Source: Verrucomicrobiota bacterium
GTDB lineage: Bacteria; Verrucomicrobiota; Verrucomicrobiia; Limisphaerales; UBA11358
DNA length: 59,925 nt
Direction: 5' to 3'
Assembly: GCA_028873125.1 (NCBI GenBank)
Contig: JAGWMQ010000005.1
Span: 1-59,925, forward strand
Part shown: one piece after another, positions 26,381 through 36,891 of the stretch
Position numbering within the stretch: the stretch's first letter is position 1
Layout: each line of letters starts with the position of its first letter
Notes under the pieces: generated by a model
The model's input: only the letters and a program-made list of their open reading frames with translations
Databases searched by the model: none
Told to the model about the DNA's origin: nothing
Made by a program: the position numbers and the translations under genes

Positions 26381-28300
26381 GTGAGCGTGCGCTACTGCGA
26401 ATCTTCATTTCTTTACCGGCGCCGCCCGACCCGCGAGGTTGTCATCGGCGACCCGGACCACGGTGGCCTGATCATCGGCGGCGATCACCCGGTCGTGATG
26501 CAGTCCATGCTCACGTGCGACACCATGGACACCGCCGAATGCGTCCGCCAGACGCTCGAACTGGTCGCCGTGGGCTGTCAACTCGTCCGCATCACCGCAC
26601 CCACGGTCAATGACGCCGCAAACCTGAAGAACATCGTCGCCGAACTGCGCGCGCGCCGCTGTCGCGTGCCGCTCGTCGCCGACATCCATTTCAAACCCGA
26701 GGCCGCGATGGAGGCCGTCAAGTGGGTGGAGGTCGTGCGCGTGAACCCCGGCAATTACGCCGACAAGAAGAAATTCGCCGTCAAGGATTACACGGACGCG
26801 GAATACGCCGCGGAGTTGAAGCGCATCGAAGAGGCCTTCGCGCCGCTGGTCCTGGAATGCCTCCGGCGGAAACGCGCCCTCCGCATCGGCACCAACCATG
26901 GTTCCCTCTCCGACCGCATCATGAACCGCTACGGCGACACACCGCTGGGCATGGTCGAGAGCGCGCTGGAATTCGCCCGCATCTGCCGCCGGCACGAGTT
27001 CCACAACTTCAAGTTTTCCATGAAGTCGTCCAATCCCAAGGTGATGATCGAGTGCTATCGCCTGCTGGTCGCGCGCCTCGAACAGGAGGGACCGGATTGG
27101 AATTACCCGATTCACCTGGGCGTGACGGAGGCCGGCGAGGGCGAAGACGGACGGATCAAGAGCGCCATCGGCATCGGCTCTTTGCTCTGCGACGGCCTGG
27201 GCAACACAATCCGGGTATCGCTCACGGAGGATTCGCCGCGCGAAATTGAAGTCTGCCGCGATTTGCTGGCGCAGATTCCGTCTTTGACCGTTGAAGCTTT
27301 GGAGCGGGAAGATGCTTCAACGCTTCAGCGCTTCGACGGGCCGTTTCCTTTCGACCCGTTCCATTACGAACGCCGTCCCACACCCGAAATCGAACTGGCC
27401 GGAGGCGCAAAATGCGGCGGCGAACAAACCGTGCGCGTCGTCGTCACCCGCGCGACCTGGGACAAGGTCGCGCCGAAAATCCGGCCCAAGGACGACGTGA
27501 AACCGGAAGCGGTTTACGAGGACTTCAGCGTCGCCGAAATTGATCCGACGCAGGATTTTCAAGTCAATTGCGAGACGCAACTGGTGACGGTGAAGGACGG
27601 CGTGAAACTCCCGGCGATCGCCGCGTTCCGACTCCTTGCGTCGAAATTGAAGAGACTTGGGCGCAACAATCCAATTCTACTCAAAGATTGCATCAATTTT
27701 AGTGACGCGCCCCTCACCCAGCCCCTCTCCCCATCGGATGGGGAGAGGGTGGCGAAACCGGGTGAGGGGAATTCTTGGCCGCTCGAACCGAAAATCGCCC
27801 TGCTCCGCGCCTCCGCCGTCATCGGCTCGCTCCTGGCCGACGGCATCGGCGACGCCATTTTGATCCGCGGCGAGCCGGGCGCGGGGCAGTCGTTGCGCTT
27901 GGCCTACAACATTTTGCAAGCCGCCGGTTGCCGGAGTTTCAAGACCGATTATGTCGCCTGCCCGAGTTGCGGGCGGACTCTGTTCAACTTGCAGACCGTG
28001 ACCGCGCGCGTCAAGGCGCGCACCCAGCATCTCAAGGGCGTGAAAATCGCCGTCATGGGCTGCATCGTCAACGGCCCCGGTGAAATGGCCGACGCCGACT
28101 TTGGTTACGTCGGCGGCGCGCCCGGCAAGATCAACCTTTACGTCGGCAAGACCCCGATCAAATTCAACATCCCCGAAGCCGAGGCGGTGGACCGCCTTGT
28201 GGACTTGATCCGCGAACACGGCAAATGGGTGGAACCGGAGCCGGTTGCGAACCGCCAGGAAGAACGTGCGGAAACCTCGGCCTGTTCCGCAAGCACCTGA
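26381..28300 (+). CDS. ispG: 4-hydroxy-3-methylbut-2-enyl diphosphate synthase, long form
   Basis: A 639-residue IspG (GcpE). It converts 2-C-methylerythritol 2,4-cyclodiphosphate to HMBPP using a [4Fe-4S] cluster. Most bacterial forms have about 370 residues; this is the long three-domain type also found in chlamydiae, Bacteroidetes and plants. The N-terminal TIM barrel starts with GDHPVVMQSMLTCDT. The C-terminal domain carries cluster ligands Cys527 and Cys530 (CPSCG) and Cys561 (MGCIVNGPGE). The start is GTG at 26381, with GGGAAG just upstream. Oddity: a palindromic repeat (27710-27769) is inserted in frame, encoding about 20 extra residues before the conserved EPKIALLRASAVIG stretch. Confidence 0.94.
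   Translation: MSVRYCESSFLYRRRPTREVVIGDPDHGGLIIGGDHPVVMQSMLTCDTMDTAECVRQTLELVAVGCQLVRITAPTVNDAANLKNIVAELRARRCRVPLVADIHFKPEAAMEAVKWVEVVRVNPGNYADKKKFAVKDYTDAEYAAELKRIEEAFAPLVLECLRRKRALRIGTNHGSLSDRIMNRYGDTPLGMVESALEFARICRRHEFHNFKFSMKSSNPKVMIECYRLLVARLEQEGPDWNYPIHLGVTEAGEGEDGRIKSAIGIGSLLCDGLGNTIRVSLTEDSPREIEVCRDLLAQIPSLTVEALEREDASTLQRFDGPFPFDPFHYERRPTPEIELAGGAKCGGEQTVRVVVTRATWDKVAPKIRPKDDVKPEAVYEDFSVAEIDPTQDFQVNCETQLVTVKDGVKLPAIAAFRLLASKLKRLGRNNPILLKDCINFSDAPLTQPLSPSDGERVAKPGEGNSWPLEPKIALLRASAVIGSLLADGIGDAILIRGEPGAGQSLRLAYNILQAAGCRSFKTDYVACPSCGRTLFNLQTVTARVKARTQHLKGVKIAVMGCIVNGPGEMADADFGYVGGAPGKINLYVGKTPIKFNIPEAEAVDRLVDLIREHGKWVEPEPVANRQEERAETSACSAST
27710..27769. repeat. Palindromic repeat embedded in frame within ispG
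   Basis: Nested inverted repeats: outer arms CCCCTCACCC (27710-27719) and GGGTGAGGGG (27760-27769); inner arms CCCTCTCCCCATC (27723-27735) and GATGGGGAGAGGG (27737-27749). The pattern matches a dispersed repeat usually found between genes. Here it is 60 bp, a multiple of three, has no stop in the ispG frame, and encodes a Pro/Ser/Gly-rich segment. Confidence 0.8.
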
Positions 28301-28378
28301 AAAGGCCAGGCCTTGCAAACTGCGACGGATTCCGAGGTGCGGCTCACCTTGCGCGGCCGTCTGAATGAAATTCTCTCA

Positions 28379-29758
<1,380 letters not shown>

Positions 29759-29861
29759 AAGCGAAGCCTGGGACGCATCAACGAACTCCGCTTTCCTCGC
29801 GCCCCGGTAATCCGCGCGGCATTGGGGCGTGACACCAAGCGGACGCCTTGTTCACCCTGCC

Positions 29862-29901
29862 CCTGCTGAAACTCAAGGGGCCCTGCTACGGATTCAGCAG
29901 G
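29862..29901. terminator. Inverted repeat between convergent genes, possible terminator
   Basis: Arms CCTGCTGAA (29862-29870) and TTCAGCAGG (29893-29901) pair perfectly across a 22-nt loop. The repeat sits between glcD-like (rightward) and the large repeat protein (leftward, stop at 29886-29888). There is no U-tract, so a terminator role is tentative. Confidence 0.3.
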
Positions 29902-32900
29902 CCCACGCGATAGAAACGCATCGTGTTCGTGCCGACGGTGGCGTCCATTTCAGAGGTGATGAAATTGGTCGCGGAGAGGTTGCCGCCGATGTTCGTCCAG
30001 GTCGAATCCGTCAACTTGTTTTTGAATTGCAACTGGTAGTTTTTTCCAGGCGCGGAACGCCAGAAGACGGCGGCGCTGCCGGCCGATTTCTGCACCGTCA
30101 TCATCACCGGACCGGAGATGACCTCGATCGAGACGGTTTGCGCGGCGCTCAGGCTTGGCGCGCCGTTGTCCGTCACACGCACGATGACGTTGGTCGCAAG
30201 GGAGAATCCGGTCACCGGCGGCGTCCAACTAAACACGCCGCTGGAGGCGCCGATCGCGGCGCCGGCCGGCCCGCCGGGATCCAAGCTGAACGTCAGGGCG
30301 TCGCCGTCGGAATCGGAGGCCGCGGCGGTGAACGTCAGCGTGTTTCCCTCGCCGACGATTTGCTTCGCGATGGGATTGAGCACCGGGGCGCTGTTGATCA
30401 CCATGGTTTCGCCCGAGTTGAACGGATTTACTTGAAAAACGTTGGTGCCGACCGCGCCGTTGTAGGTGCCCAGGACCAGCGCATACACGCCGTTCAACGG
30501 CAGCGTCACCTCCAGATCACCGGTCAAGCTGCCCGAGCCTCCCGACACCGTGTTGTTGTTCGGATCGGACAACGTCCAACTCCCGCTGGGATTCCCCGGC
30601 AGCGCGTGGAAATACAACTGCTGCCCGGCCACACCCGAATACTGGTAAACCACCGACTGATAGGCCGCCAGCGCGTTGGTCGCCGCCGCATTCACCGGCA
30701 GCACCGGCTGGTTCGTCACCACCAGCAAGTCAAACGCAAAGGTCCCCGTGCTGGCGCCATTGCCGTTGAATATCAGGGTGTAGGTCCCCGATTCCGACAG
30801 GGTGAACGGCCCCCGGTCATACGAAAACCGGCCCGATATCGCCGAGTCCACCGCCCCTTGGGGATTCAGCAATTCCACCGAGATGATGTTGGGATACGGC
30901 GGATCGGCAGCCAGCGCGTCGTAGTAAAGTCGTTGCCCGGCCACGCCGTTGAACGTGTAAACCTTCTGCTCGCCCGGCTCGCTGATGGTGTTGGTCACCG
31001 CCGTGCCCAGCGCATAGCTGTTGGTGATATAGGCATAATCATTGACCTTGAACACGTTGGTGCCGGCGACGCCGTTGTAGGTGCCCAGGACCAGCGCATA
31101 CACCCCGTCCACCGGCAACGTCACTTCCAAGTCCCCCGTCAAACTCGCCGAGCCTCCCGACACGATGTTGTTGTTCGGATCAGACAACATCCAACTCCCG
31201 CTGGGATTCCCCGGCAATGCGTGGAAATACAATTGCTGCCCGGCCACACCCGGATACTGGTAAACCACCGACTGATAGGCCGCCAGCGCGTTGGTCGCCG
31301 CCGCATTGACCGGCAACGGCGGCTGACTGGACAGGTCCAAAAGCTGGAAGTTGTAGCTGCTGGCCGGGCTCTTTTTCCCCTTCAACAGGAGATAATAAGT
31401 CTCCGAATGCGCGAGGGTGAGCGGTCCCGAATCGTTTTGAAAATCCCCGGATTGCCAGACCGTCACGCCCAGGGCATTTTCGAGCTGCACCGCCACCGAG
31501 GGATAGTCGGAGTCGTTGGTCAGCGCGTCATAAAAGAGCCGTTGCCCGACCGCGCCGCTGAACTGGTAAACCTGGGTCTGGTAAGGAGCCGCCAGGGTAT
31601 TGCTCACCGCCGCGTTCAACGGCAAGACCGGGCTTGTGGTCAGGTCCAGCAGCCGGAAATCGTAGTTGCCGCTGGCCGTGCCGTTATACCCGCGCACATC
31701 CAGCGTGTAGGTTCCCGAACGCGGCAGGATGTAGGGGCCGGCATCGGCGGTTTCATTCACGGTGAAAACCGTGTTCCCGTATGGATCAATCAAGTCCACG
31801 TCCAAAGATTGGCCGCTGATGTCGAGGCTGTCAAAATACACCGGCAATCCCGCGGGCGCGGTGAGGGTGAAACTGTTGGTCTGGCCCGAGGCGATGTTGC
31901 CGGAGTGCTCGACGCCGAAGCCATTGGTGGCCCCCGGCGGCGCGTCGCTGACATCCGTGATGCTGACTTGGAAACTCACCGGTGAACCGCCGAAGGCATT
32001 CCCCGCCACCACCAATCCGTAGGCGCCAGTGGCGGGCAGAGTCACCGTGCCGATATTGTTGTTGATGTTGGCTGAACCGAGGATTTGATCATCCAAACCG
32101 ACCAACTCCCAATTCGCCTGGGACGCGGAAGAACTCACATGCTGCAAAGCCAATCGTTGACCGGCTGTGCCGTTGAAATGATAAAGCCTTGCCTGGGTCT
32201 GATCGCTCAACGTGTCGCCGAGGGTTCCAGTGGTGATCACGGGCGCAGTGGCCAAATCCAGGAGATTGAAAGCCATCGTGCCGGTGGTGTCGCCGCTGCC
32301 GTCGAAGACCAGAGTGTAGGCGCCGTTTTGTGTCAAGGTCATCGGCCCCGCATCGCTGGCACTGTTGACGGTGAAGACCTGTTGGCCCGTCGGCGAGAAC
32401 AGCGTCGCCTGAATGCTGTTGTAGTTGGTCTGGCGCGAATCAAAATACAACCGCTGCCCGGCGCTGCCGGCGAACGTGTAATAGACCTGGTCGCCCGGAT
32501 GGACGATGACGGCGTTGGTCGGCGCCCCCAGTGTCAGCGCGTTGGTCGTGTAGCTGAACGTGTTGACCTGGTTGGTGTAGGTCACCGCGTTGCCACCGCC
32601 GCTCAACACCAGCACGTATTGACCCGCCTGACCCAGCGTCACTTCAAAGTCCCCGCCCAGCGCCGCGCCGGCAACCTGCGCATCGTCCGGCCGATACAAC
32701 GTCCAATACGCGCCGCCAACGTTGACCCCCTTGGCGTTGAAATACAGTTGCTCTCCCGCCGTCCCGGCCAGTTGATAAATCACGACAGCGTTTGTGGCCA
32801 AGGTTCCGCTCAAATCCGCGTTCAACGGCAACGCCGCTTGCACGTCCACAGGAAGCATTTGAAACACGTAGTTCGGGCTGGACGACAAGCCACTTTGCAG

Positions 32901-34253
32901 GAACAGATAATTCGTTCCGGCAAATGGAATGGTCAGCGGACCGGCGTCGCTGTCGGAATTGCCGTGGATGGGCGTGGCGCCGTCCGGTTGCACCAACTCG
33001 ACCTGGACGTTGTCGAAGTCGCTGTCAATGGCGTCGTAGAACAGCCGTTCCCCGTTGGTGGCGGCAAACTGGTAAACGTCGGTTTGATACGGCGCGCTCA
33101 GCACGTTGCTCACCGTCGTGTTCAGCGGAAGGGTCAGACTGGTGGTCAAATCCAGCAGCCGGAAGTCGTAATTGCCGCTGGTGGTGCCGTTGTTCGCGCG
33201 CACTTGCAAGGTGTAGGTCCCCGCCCGCGGCAGAATGTAGGGGCCGGCGTCGGCGGTCTCGCTGACCGAAAAAACTGTCTTTCCAAAAGGATCAATCAAG
33301 TCCACCACCAGCGACAGGCCGCTGATGTCGAGACTGTCAAGATAGACTGGCAGGCCGGCGGGCGCGGTGAGGCTGAAACTGTTGGTCTGGCCCGTGCCGA
33401 TGGTCCCGGAGTGCGCCACGCCAAAGCCGGAAGCCGTTGCCGGCGCATCACTCACGTCGGTCAAAAGCACCTGAAACGAAAACGGTGTGGCCCCCTGGAC
33501 CACGCCGCTCACCAGTAAATAATAGGGACCGTCGAGAGGCAAAGTGACCGCGCCGAGGTTCTGGTAGATCTGGCCCGAAGCCAGGACCGTATTGACCGGG
33601 CTGACCAGTTCCCATTGGGCCTGGCTGGAGGCGTAGGCAAGGCTCTGCAAATTGATCCGCTGTCCGCGCGTGCCATTGAACCGATAAACGTTGCACGCCA
33701 GCGGCGGACTAAGCTGGCCGGCAAGAATCGTCCCCAGCGCCAGCGGCGCTCCGGCGGACAAGTCCAGCAGGCGAAACTGATAGCTCCCGGTGGTGGCCCC
33801 GGTGCCATTAACGACCAGCTTGTAGGTGCCCGATTCCGTCAGAACCAGCGGACCGGAATCGTAGTCGTCGTTGCGGGAGTACAAAGTGGTGCCGGACGGC
33901 GAAAGCAGAGTCAGAGTGATGCTGGCGTTGTCGGCGTCCTGGGAATCCAGATAGATTTGTTGTCCCGGTGCGCCGGTGAAGGTGTACGTGTGCGACTGGC
34001 CCGGCACAGTCAGGCTGCCGGCGTAGGTGGTGCCCAGCGTCAACGGGGCATCGGCACGCGCCGGATGGACCGCCAGCGTGAGGCCAAGGAGGCTGGAGCA
34101 GGCGGCCAGGCGCTTCAGGAACCGAAGCGTTCTGCCCGCTTCGCGGCCCGGGCCAGGGTCTTGCTTCGATTTTGCAACGCCGCCGGTGACCGTCGCGGAT
34201 TGAGGATTCATCTGGATTGGTTTTGTTTCAGAGTCAGGCCCACAGTCTTTCAT
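29886..34253 (-). CDS. Giant secreted protein of PPC-like repeats with Ig-like domain
   Basis: A 1455-residue exported protein; a long basic N-region precedes a hydrophobic signal ending near residue 68 (ARADAP). The body is roughly a dozen beta-rich repeats of about 95-115 residues resembling bacterial pre-peptidase C-terminal (PPC) domains. A typical pattern is Y-F-GTAGQRLYFD followed by DAGP--L---GTYTL. A cadherin/Ig-like domain (LNPIAKQIVGEGNTLTF) follows near residue 1300. The shared C-terminal module (GKNYQLQF ... MRFYRV) forms the last 75 residues. A block of about four repeats is itself duplicated (see findings). No enzyme domain seen; an adhesin, surface-layer or stalk role is inferred. 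Start uncertain: ATG at 34253 or 34211. Confidence 0.8.
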   Translation of the reverse strand: MKDCGPDSETKPIQMNPQSATVTGGVAKSKQDPGPGREAGRTLRFLKRLAACSSLLGLTLAVHPARADAPLTLGTTYAGSLTVPGQSHTYTFTGAPGQQIYLDSQDADNASITLTLLSPSGTTLYSRNDDYDSGPLVLTESGTYKLVVNGTGATTGSYQFRLLDLSAGAPLALGTILAGQLSPPLACNVYRFNGTRGQRINLQSLAYASSQAQWELVSPVNTVLASGQIYQNLGAVTLPLDGPYYLLVSGVVQGATPFSFQVLLTDVSDAPATASGFGVAHSGTIGTGQTNSFSLTAPAGLPVYLDSLDISGLSLVVDLIDPFGKTVFSVSETADAGPYILPRAGTYTLQVRANNGTTSGNYDFRLLDLTTSLTLPLNTTVSNVLSAPYQTDVYQFAATNGERLFYDAIDSDFDNVQVELVQPDGATPIHGNSDSDAGPLTIPFAGTNYLFLQSGLSSSPNYVFQMLPVDVQAALPLNADLSGTLATNAVVIYQLAGTAGEQLYFNAKGVNVGGAYWTLYRPDDAQVAGAALGGDFEVTLGQAGQYVLVLSGGGNAVTYTNQVNTFSYTTNALTLGAPTNAVIVHPGDQVYYTFAGSAGQRLYFDSRQTNYNSIQATLFSPTGQQVFTVNSASDAGPMTLTQNGAYTLVFDGSGDTTGTMAFNLLDLATAPVITTGTLGDTLSDQTQARLYHFNGTAGQRLALQHVSSSASQANWELVGLDDQILGSANINNNIGTVTLPATGAYGLVVAGNAFGGSPVSFQVSITDVSDAPPGATNGFGVEHSGNIASGQTNSFTLTAPAGLPVYFDSLDISGQSLDVDLIDPYGNTVFTVNETADAGPYILPRSGTYTLDVRGYNGTASGNYDFRLLDLTTSPVLPLNAAVSNTLAAPYQTQVYQFSGAVGQRLFYDALTNDSDYPSVAVQLENALGVTVWQSGDFQNDSGPLTLAHSETYYLLLKGKKSPASSYNFQLLDLSSQPPLPVNAAATNALAAYQSVVYQYPGVAGQQLYFHALPGNPSGSWMLSDPNNNIVSGGSASLTGDLEVTLPVDGVYALVLGTYNGVAGTNVFKVNDYAYITNSYALGTAVTNTISEPGEQKVYTFNGVAGQRLYYDALAADPPYPNIISVELLNPQGAVDSAISGRFSYDRGPFTLSESGTYTLIFNGNGASTGTFAFDLLVVTNQPVLPVNAAATNALAAYQSVVYQYSGVAGQQLYFHALPGNPSGSWTLSDPNNNTVSGGSGSLTGDLEVTLPLNGVYALVLGTYNGAVGTNVFQVNPFNSGETMVINSAPVLNPIAKQIVGEGNTLTFTAAASDSDGDALTFSLDPGGPAGAAIGASSGVFSWTPPVTGFSLATNVIVRVTDNGAPSLSAAQTVSIEVISGPVMMTVQKSAGSAAVFWRSAPGKNYQLQFKNKLTDSTWTNIGGNLSATNFITSEMDATVGTNTMRFYRVGLLNP

Positions 34254-34593
34254 AGAGTCTTAAGGTGTTCCCCATCACTTAATGCTTCTCGCTTTTGGTT
34301 GTCAACGATTTTGATGAATACCGTTCCCAAGATTTTCAGTGTGTACCACGGAGGTGAGGCTGCAAACCTGGCCAAACTGAAGGTCGAGATCCGAACGACG
34401 GCCGTTTGGTGTGGCTACGAAACGTTTGACGACAACCTCAGCCATTCGCGGGAAGCCGGCTTCTCCATCTGCGTGAACGGATTTCAAAAAAAGTCCGGCG
34501 CCGGAAGGATAATCGGACCCCACCCGGCCTGCTTTTTTAAATAAAAAAAAGTGTTGCCTTTGTTTGGAATTCCTTGGAATTTATCCCCCGACT
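34254..34593. other. Divergent intergenic region (340 bp), no gene seen
   Basis: Between the leftward giant repeat gene and the rightward 78-residue basic protein. It contains a leftward promoter candidate (34277-34305) and an A/T-rich stretch at about 34525-34560 preceding the small gene. A short rightward ORF here shows no recognisable motif. Confidence 0.45.
34277..34305 (-). promoter_or_regulatory. Putative promoter of the giant repeat-protein gene
   Basis: On the minus strand a perfect TTGACA (34300-34305) is followed after 17 bp by TTAAGT (34277-34282). The -10 is weak (3 of 6 consensus positions). It ends 23 bp before the ATG at 34253, favouring that start over 34211. Confidence 0.4.
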
Positions 34594-34830
34594 ATGAATC
34601 AAATACTTAATCTGTCTGTCGCCAAGCTTAAACGCATGGCGGCTATGAAATCGCAAATTGAACGTCTCCAATCCAAATTGGAAACGCTGGCCGACAACTC
34701 CTCGCCCCCGGGCAGGCGCGCCGCAACCAAGCGCAAAAGACGTCACATGAGCGCGGCAGCACGCCGGAAAATTTCCCAAGCCGCCAAGGCCCGCTGGGCC
34801 AGAGTACGGGCCGCCAAAGCGGGCAAGTAG
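34594..34830 (+). CDS. Small basic, possibly nucleic-acid-binding protein
   Basis: A 78-residue protein, strongly positive, with a coiled-coil-like N-terminal half (NLSVAKLKRMAAMKSQIERL, Leu/Met spaced) and a Lys/Arg/Ala-rich C-terminal half. The latter includes RKISQAAKARWARVRAAK, similar to tails of small basic proteins seen in soil bacteria and reminiscent of histone-H1-like Ala/Lys segments. The ATG at 34594 is preferred to a near-cognate start at 34564. DNA or RNA binding is inferred from charge only. It is followed by leftward rsmI. Confidence 0.62.
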   Translation: MNQILNLSVAKLKRMAAMKSQIERLQSKLETLADNSSPPGRRAATKRKRRHMSAAARRKISQAAKARWARVRAAKAGK

Positions 34831-34921
34831 TCGGGCCGGTTGCGGCCAGGCCGCCGGCGACATTTCGCGCCGCGACCGCGAAGCAAGGCAGCATCCTTCC
34901 TCTTCGCGGTCGTGGAGTTTG

Positions 34922-35614
34922 TTATTTGGCTCCCGAAACCAACACCACAAACTCGCCCTTCCAATTCCGGTGGCGCGCGCGGGTCAAAAGCTCTGATGGC
35001 TTGCCGCGCGCAAACTCCTCGAATTTCTTGGTCAACTCGCGGGCCATGACCACGTCGTGTTCGGGGAACACCGCGACGAGTTCTCCCAGCAGTTTCTCCA
35101 CGCGGTATGGCGATTCGTAAAAAACCAGGGTGCCGCTGACGGTTTTGAGGGATTCCAGTTTGCTTCGTCGCTGGCCGGATTTGTGGGGCAGAAAACCGAT
35201 AAAGTGGAATTCGTCCGCTGGCAAACCGCCCGCCGTGAGCGCCGCGACCAAGGCACATGCGCCGGGCACCGGTTCAACGCGCAACCCCGCCGCGATCGCC
35301 GCCTTCACCACGCGTTCGCCCGGGTCGCTGATGCCGGGACTGCCGGCGTCCGTGACCAGCGCGATTTTTTCGCCGCGCTGGAGCCGTTCGATGATTTCCC
35401 CGCTGCGCCGGGCCTCGTTGAACTGGAAGCAACTCAGAAGCGGCCTTGAGATTCCGAAGTGCTTCAGCAGTTGCCCGGAACGGCGCGTGTCCTCGGCGGC
35501 CACCGCGTCACACCCGCGCAACACCCGCAGTGCGCGCAGCGTGATGTCCTCCAGATTCCCGATGGGCGTGGCCACGAGGTAAAGCGTGCCGGGCGTGAGT
35601 GGCGGCGGTTCCAT
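34922..35614 (-). CDS. rsmI: 16S rRNA (cytidine1402-2'-O)-methyltransferase
   Basis: A 230-residue SAM-dependent tetrapyrrole-methylase-fold enzyme that methylates C1402 in 16S rRNA in the decoding centre. Hallmarks: LYLVATPIGNLEDITLRAL at the start, AEDTRRSGQLL, and VTDAGSPGISDPG. PVPGACALVAALTAGGLP and FYESPYRVEKLL are also intact. The ATG at 35614, 11 residues before ATPIGNL, is chosen over a start at 35710. That gives a protein slightly shorter than the E. coli enzyme (about 286 residues), lacking its small C-terminal extension. Confidence 0.94.
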   Translation of the reverse strand: MEPPPLTPGTLYLVATPIGNLEDITLRALRVLRGCDAVAAEDTRRSGQLLKHFGISRPLLSCFQFNEARRSGEIIERLQRGEKIALVTDAGSPGISDPGERVVKAAIAAGLRVEPVPGACALVAALTAGGLPADEFHFIGFLPHKSGQRRSKLESLKTVSGTLVFYESPYRVEKLLGELVAVFPEHDVVMARELTKKFEEFARGKPSELLTRARHRNWKGEFVVLVSGAK

Positions 35615-35672
35615 GCTTTGACTTAAACAGAAAATTCGGCGAAAATAAACCGGATTCCGCGGTCGAAGGGAT

Positions 35673-36827
35673 ATGAGAAGATGCTGCTCCATTCTTTTCG
35701 CGCTGGCCATGGCTCACGGGCTCGGCGCGGAGGAATTGCCAAAAGCCGTGGCTGCACTGCGGAAAAATGGCGCGTTTACTTTTCCACAAAAGGAGGCAAA
35801 GGTGTTTTGCGATCGGCCAACGCTGCGCTTTTCCGTCTGGAACAACGATCAATATCTGTTCGCCCAGGCCATTTTGTGGACGGACGACGACGCCTCGCTT
35901 GGCAAAGACCGATACAACCGGTTAACTTATGACTGGTCCTTCTTGATGTTGAACGTGAATCCGAATGGAGAAGTCACCCCCCATGTGGACCGGGAATATG
36001 TGCTCAATCCAGGGACACACGGTCTGTATTATGTTATTGAGCTTGGGTTACGCGACCAAACCGGCCTTTACAGCGATTCGAAAGGTCGAGGAGCCATCCG
36101 CTACCTAAAAACCGCCGATGGAAGAACGGTTCGGGTGGACACTTATTTGATTCCTTTGGCGGAACTCTCCCGCCACGTGGGGGATGAACTGCGGTTGGCT
36201 TACTGGGGATTTTCCCCAAAGCCGCCGCTGACGGTCAATTCCACCGGCTACACCCGCGTCGGAAGGAACTACAACCGTTGGAACATCCCTCTCTCTCAAT
36301 ATAACGAATATGTTTTAACCAAAGGCGGGGCAATTGATCTGAATGAGGTGCCGGACGGACGGAAGGACACTTCAAACAATGTGGCGATGCCAAGAGTCGG
36401 CGAGGCTGCCCCTGAAATTTCCGCCAAGGAATGGATCTATTCCGGAAAGCCGCTGACTCTGGCCGACCTGCGCGGGAAGGTCGTCCTCGTGGATTTTTGG
36501 GCGACCTGGTGCGGGCCGTGTGTCGAGTGCATTCCGCATTTCAACGAACTTCAGCGGAAGTATTCCCGCAAGAATTTCCAATTGTTGAGCCTGGTCGAAG
36601 AAGGCCCTCAAACGATGGACCCGTTTCTCGCCAAACATCACGTGGATTATCCCATCGGTCTGGAAAGCAATTCGCTTGACGATTACGGCGTCACTGGAAT
36701 CCCACAGGCATTTGTCATTGACCAAAGCGGAAAGATTATTTGGAGCGGCGACCCCGATGCCGCATCACCTGAAATGGACAAAGTCATTGCAAAGGCATTG
36801 GGGATCATTGCCAATCCATCAAAATGA
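35673..36827 (+). CDS. Exported TlpA-like thioredoxin with N-terminal beta-sandwich domain
   Basis: A 384-residue exported protein (signal peptide residues 1-19, ending LGAEE). Residues about 20-215 form a beta-rich domain reminiscent of CBM9/DOMON folds, an uncertain match. Residues about 240-384 are a TlpA/ResA-type thioredoxin domain with WATWCGPC (Cys280, Cys283) and the cis-Pro motif TGIPQAFVID. It should act as a thiol-disulfide reductase in the periplasm. The next gene, an exported Gfo/Idh/MocA protein, lies 64 bp downstream on the same strand. The fusion of a redox domain to a possible ligand-binding domain is notable. Confidence 0.82.
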   Translation: MRRCCSILFALAMAHGLGAEELPKAVAALRKNGAFTFPQKEAKVFCDRPTLRFSVWNNDQYLFAQAILWTDDDASLGKDRYNRLTYDWSFLMLNVNPNGEVTPHVDREYVLNPGTHGLYYVIELGLRDQTGLYSDSKGRGAIRYLKTADGRTVRVDTYLIPLAELSRHVGDELRLAYWGFSPKPPLTVNSTGYTRVGRNYNRWNIPLSQYNEYVLTKGGAIDLNEVPDGRKDTSNNVAMPRVGEAAPEISAKEWIYSGKPLTLADLRGKVVLVDFWATWCGPCVECIPHFNELQRKYSRKNFQLLSLVEEGPQTMDPFLAKHHVDYPIGLESNSLDDYGVTGIPQAFVIDQSGKIIWSGDPDAASPEMDKVIAKALGIIANPSK

Positions 36828-36891
36828 AACCGGCGCGAAAATCTTCGTCGCTTCCGCCAGGCGCTTTGGTTAACCTTCCTTTCAAGTATTG

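Noticed and set aside
30466..31310. Regular repeats that could suggest a CRISPR array
   Set aside because: Repeat units are hundreds of bases long, diverged and coding; no short identical repeats with unique spacers, and no cas genes.
29829..31985. A 718-codon plus-strand ORF opposite the giant repeat protein
   Set aside because: Its repeats mirror those of the PPC protein; no domain or signal peptide.
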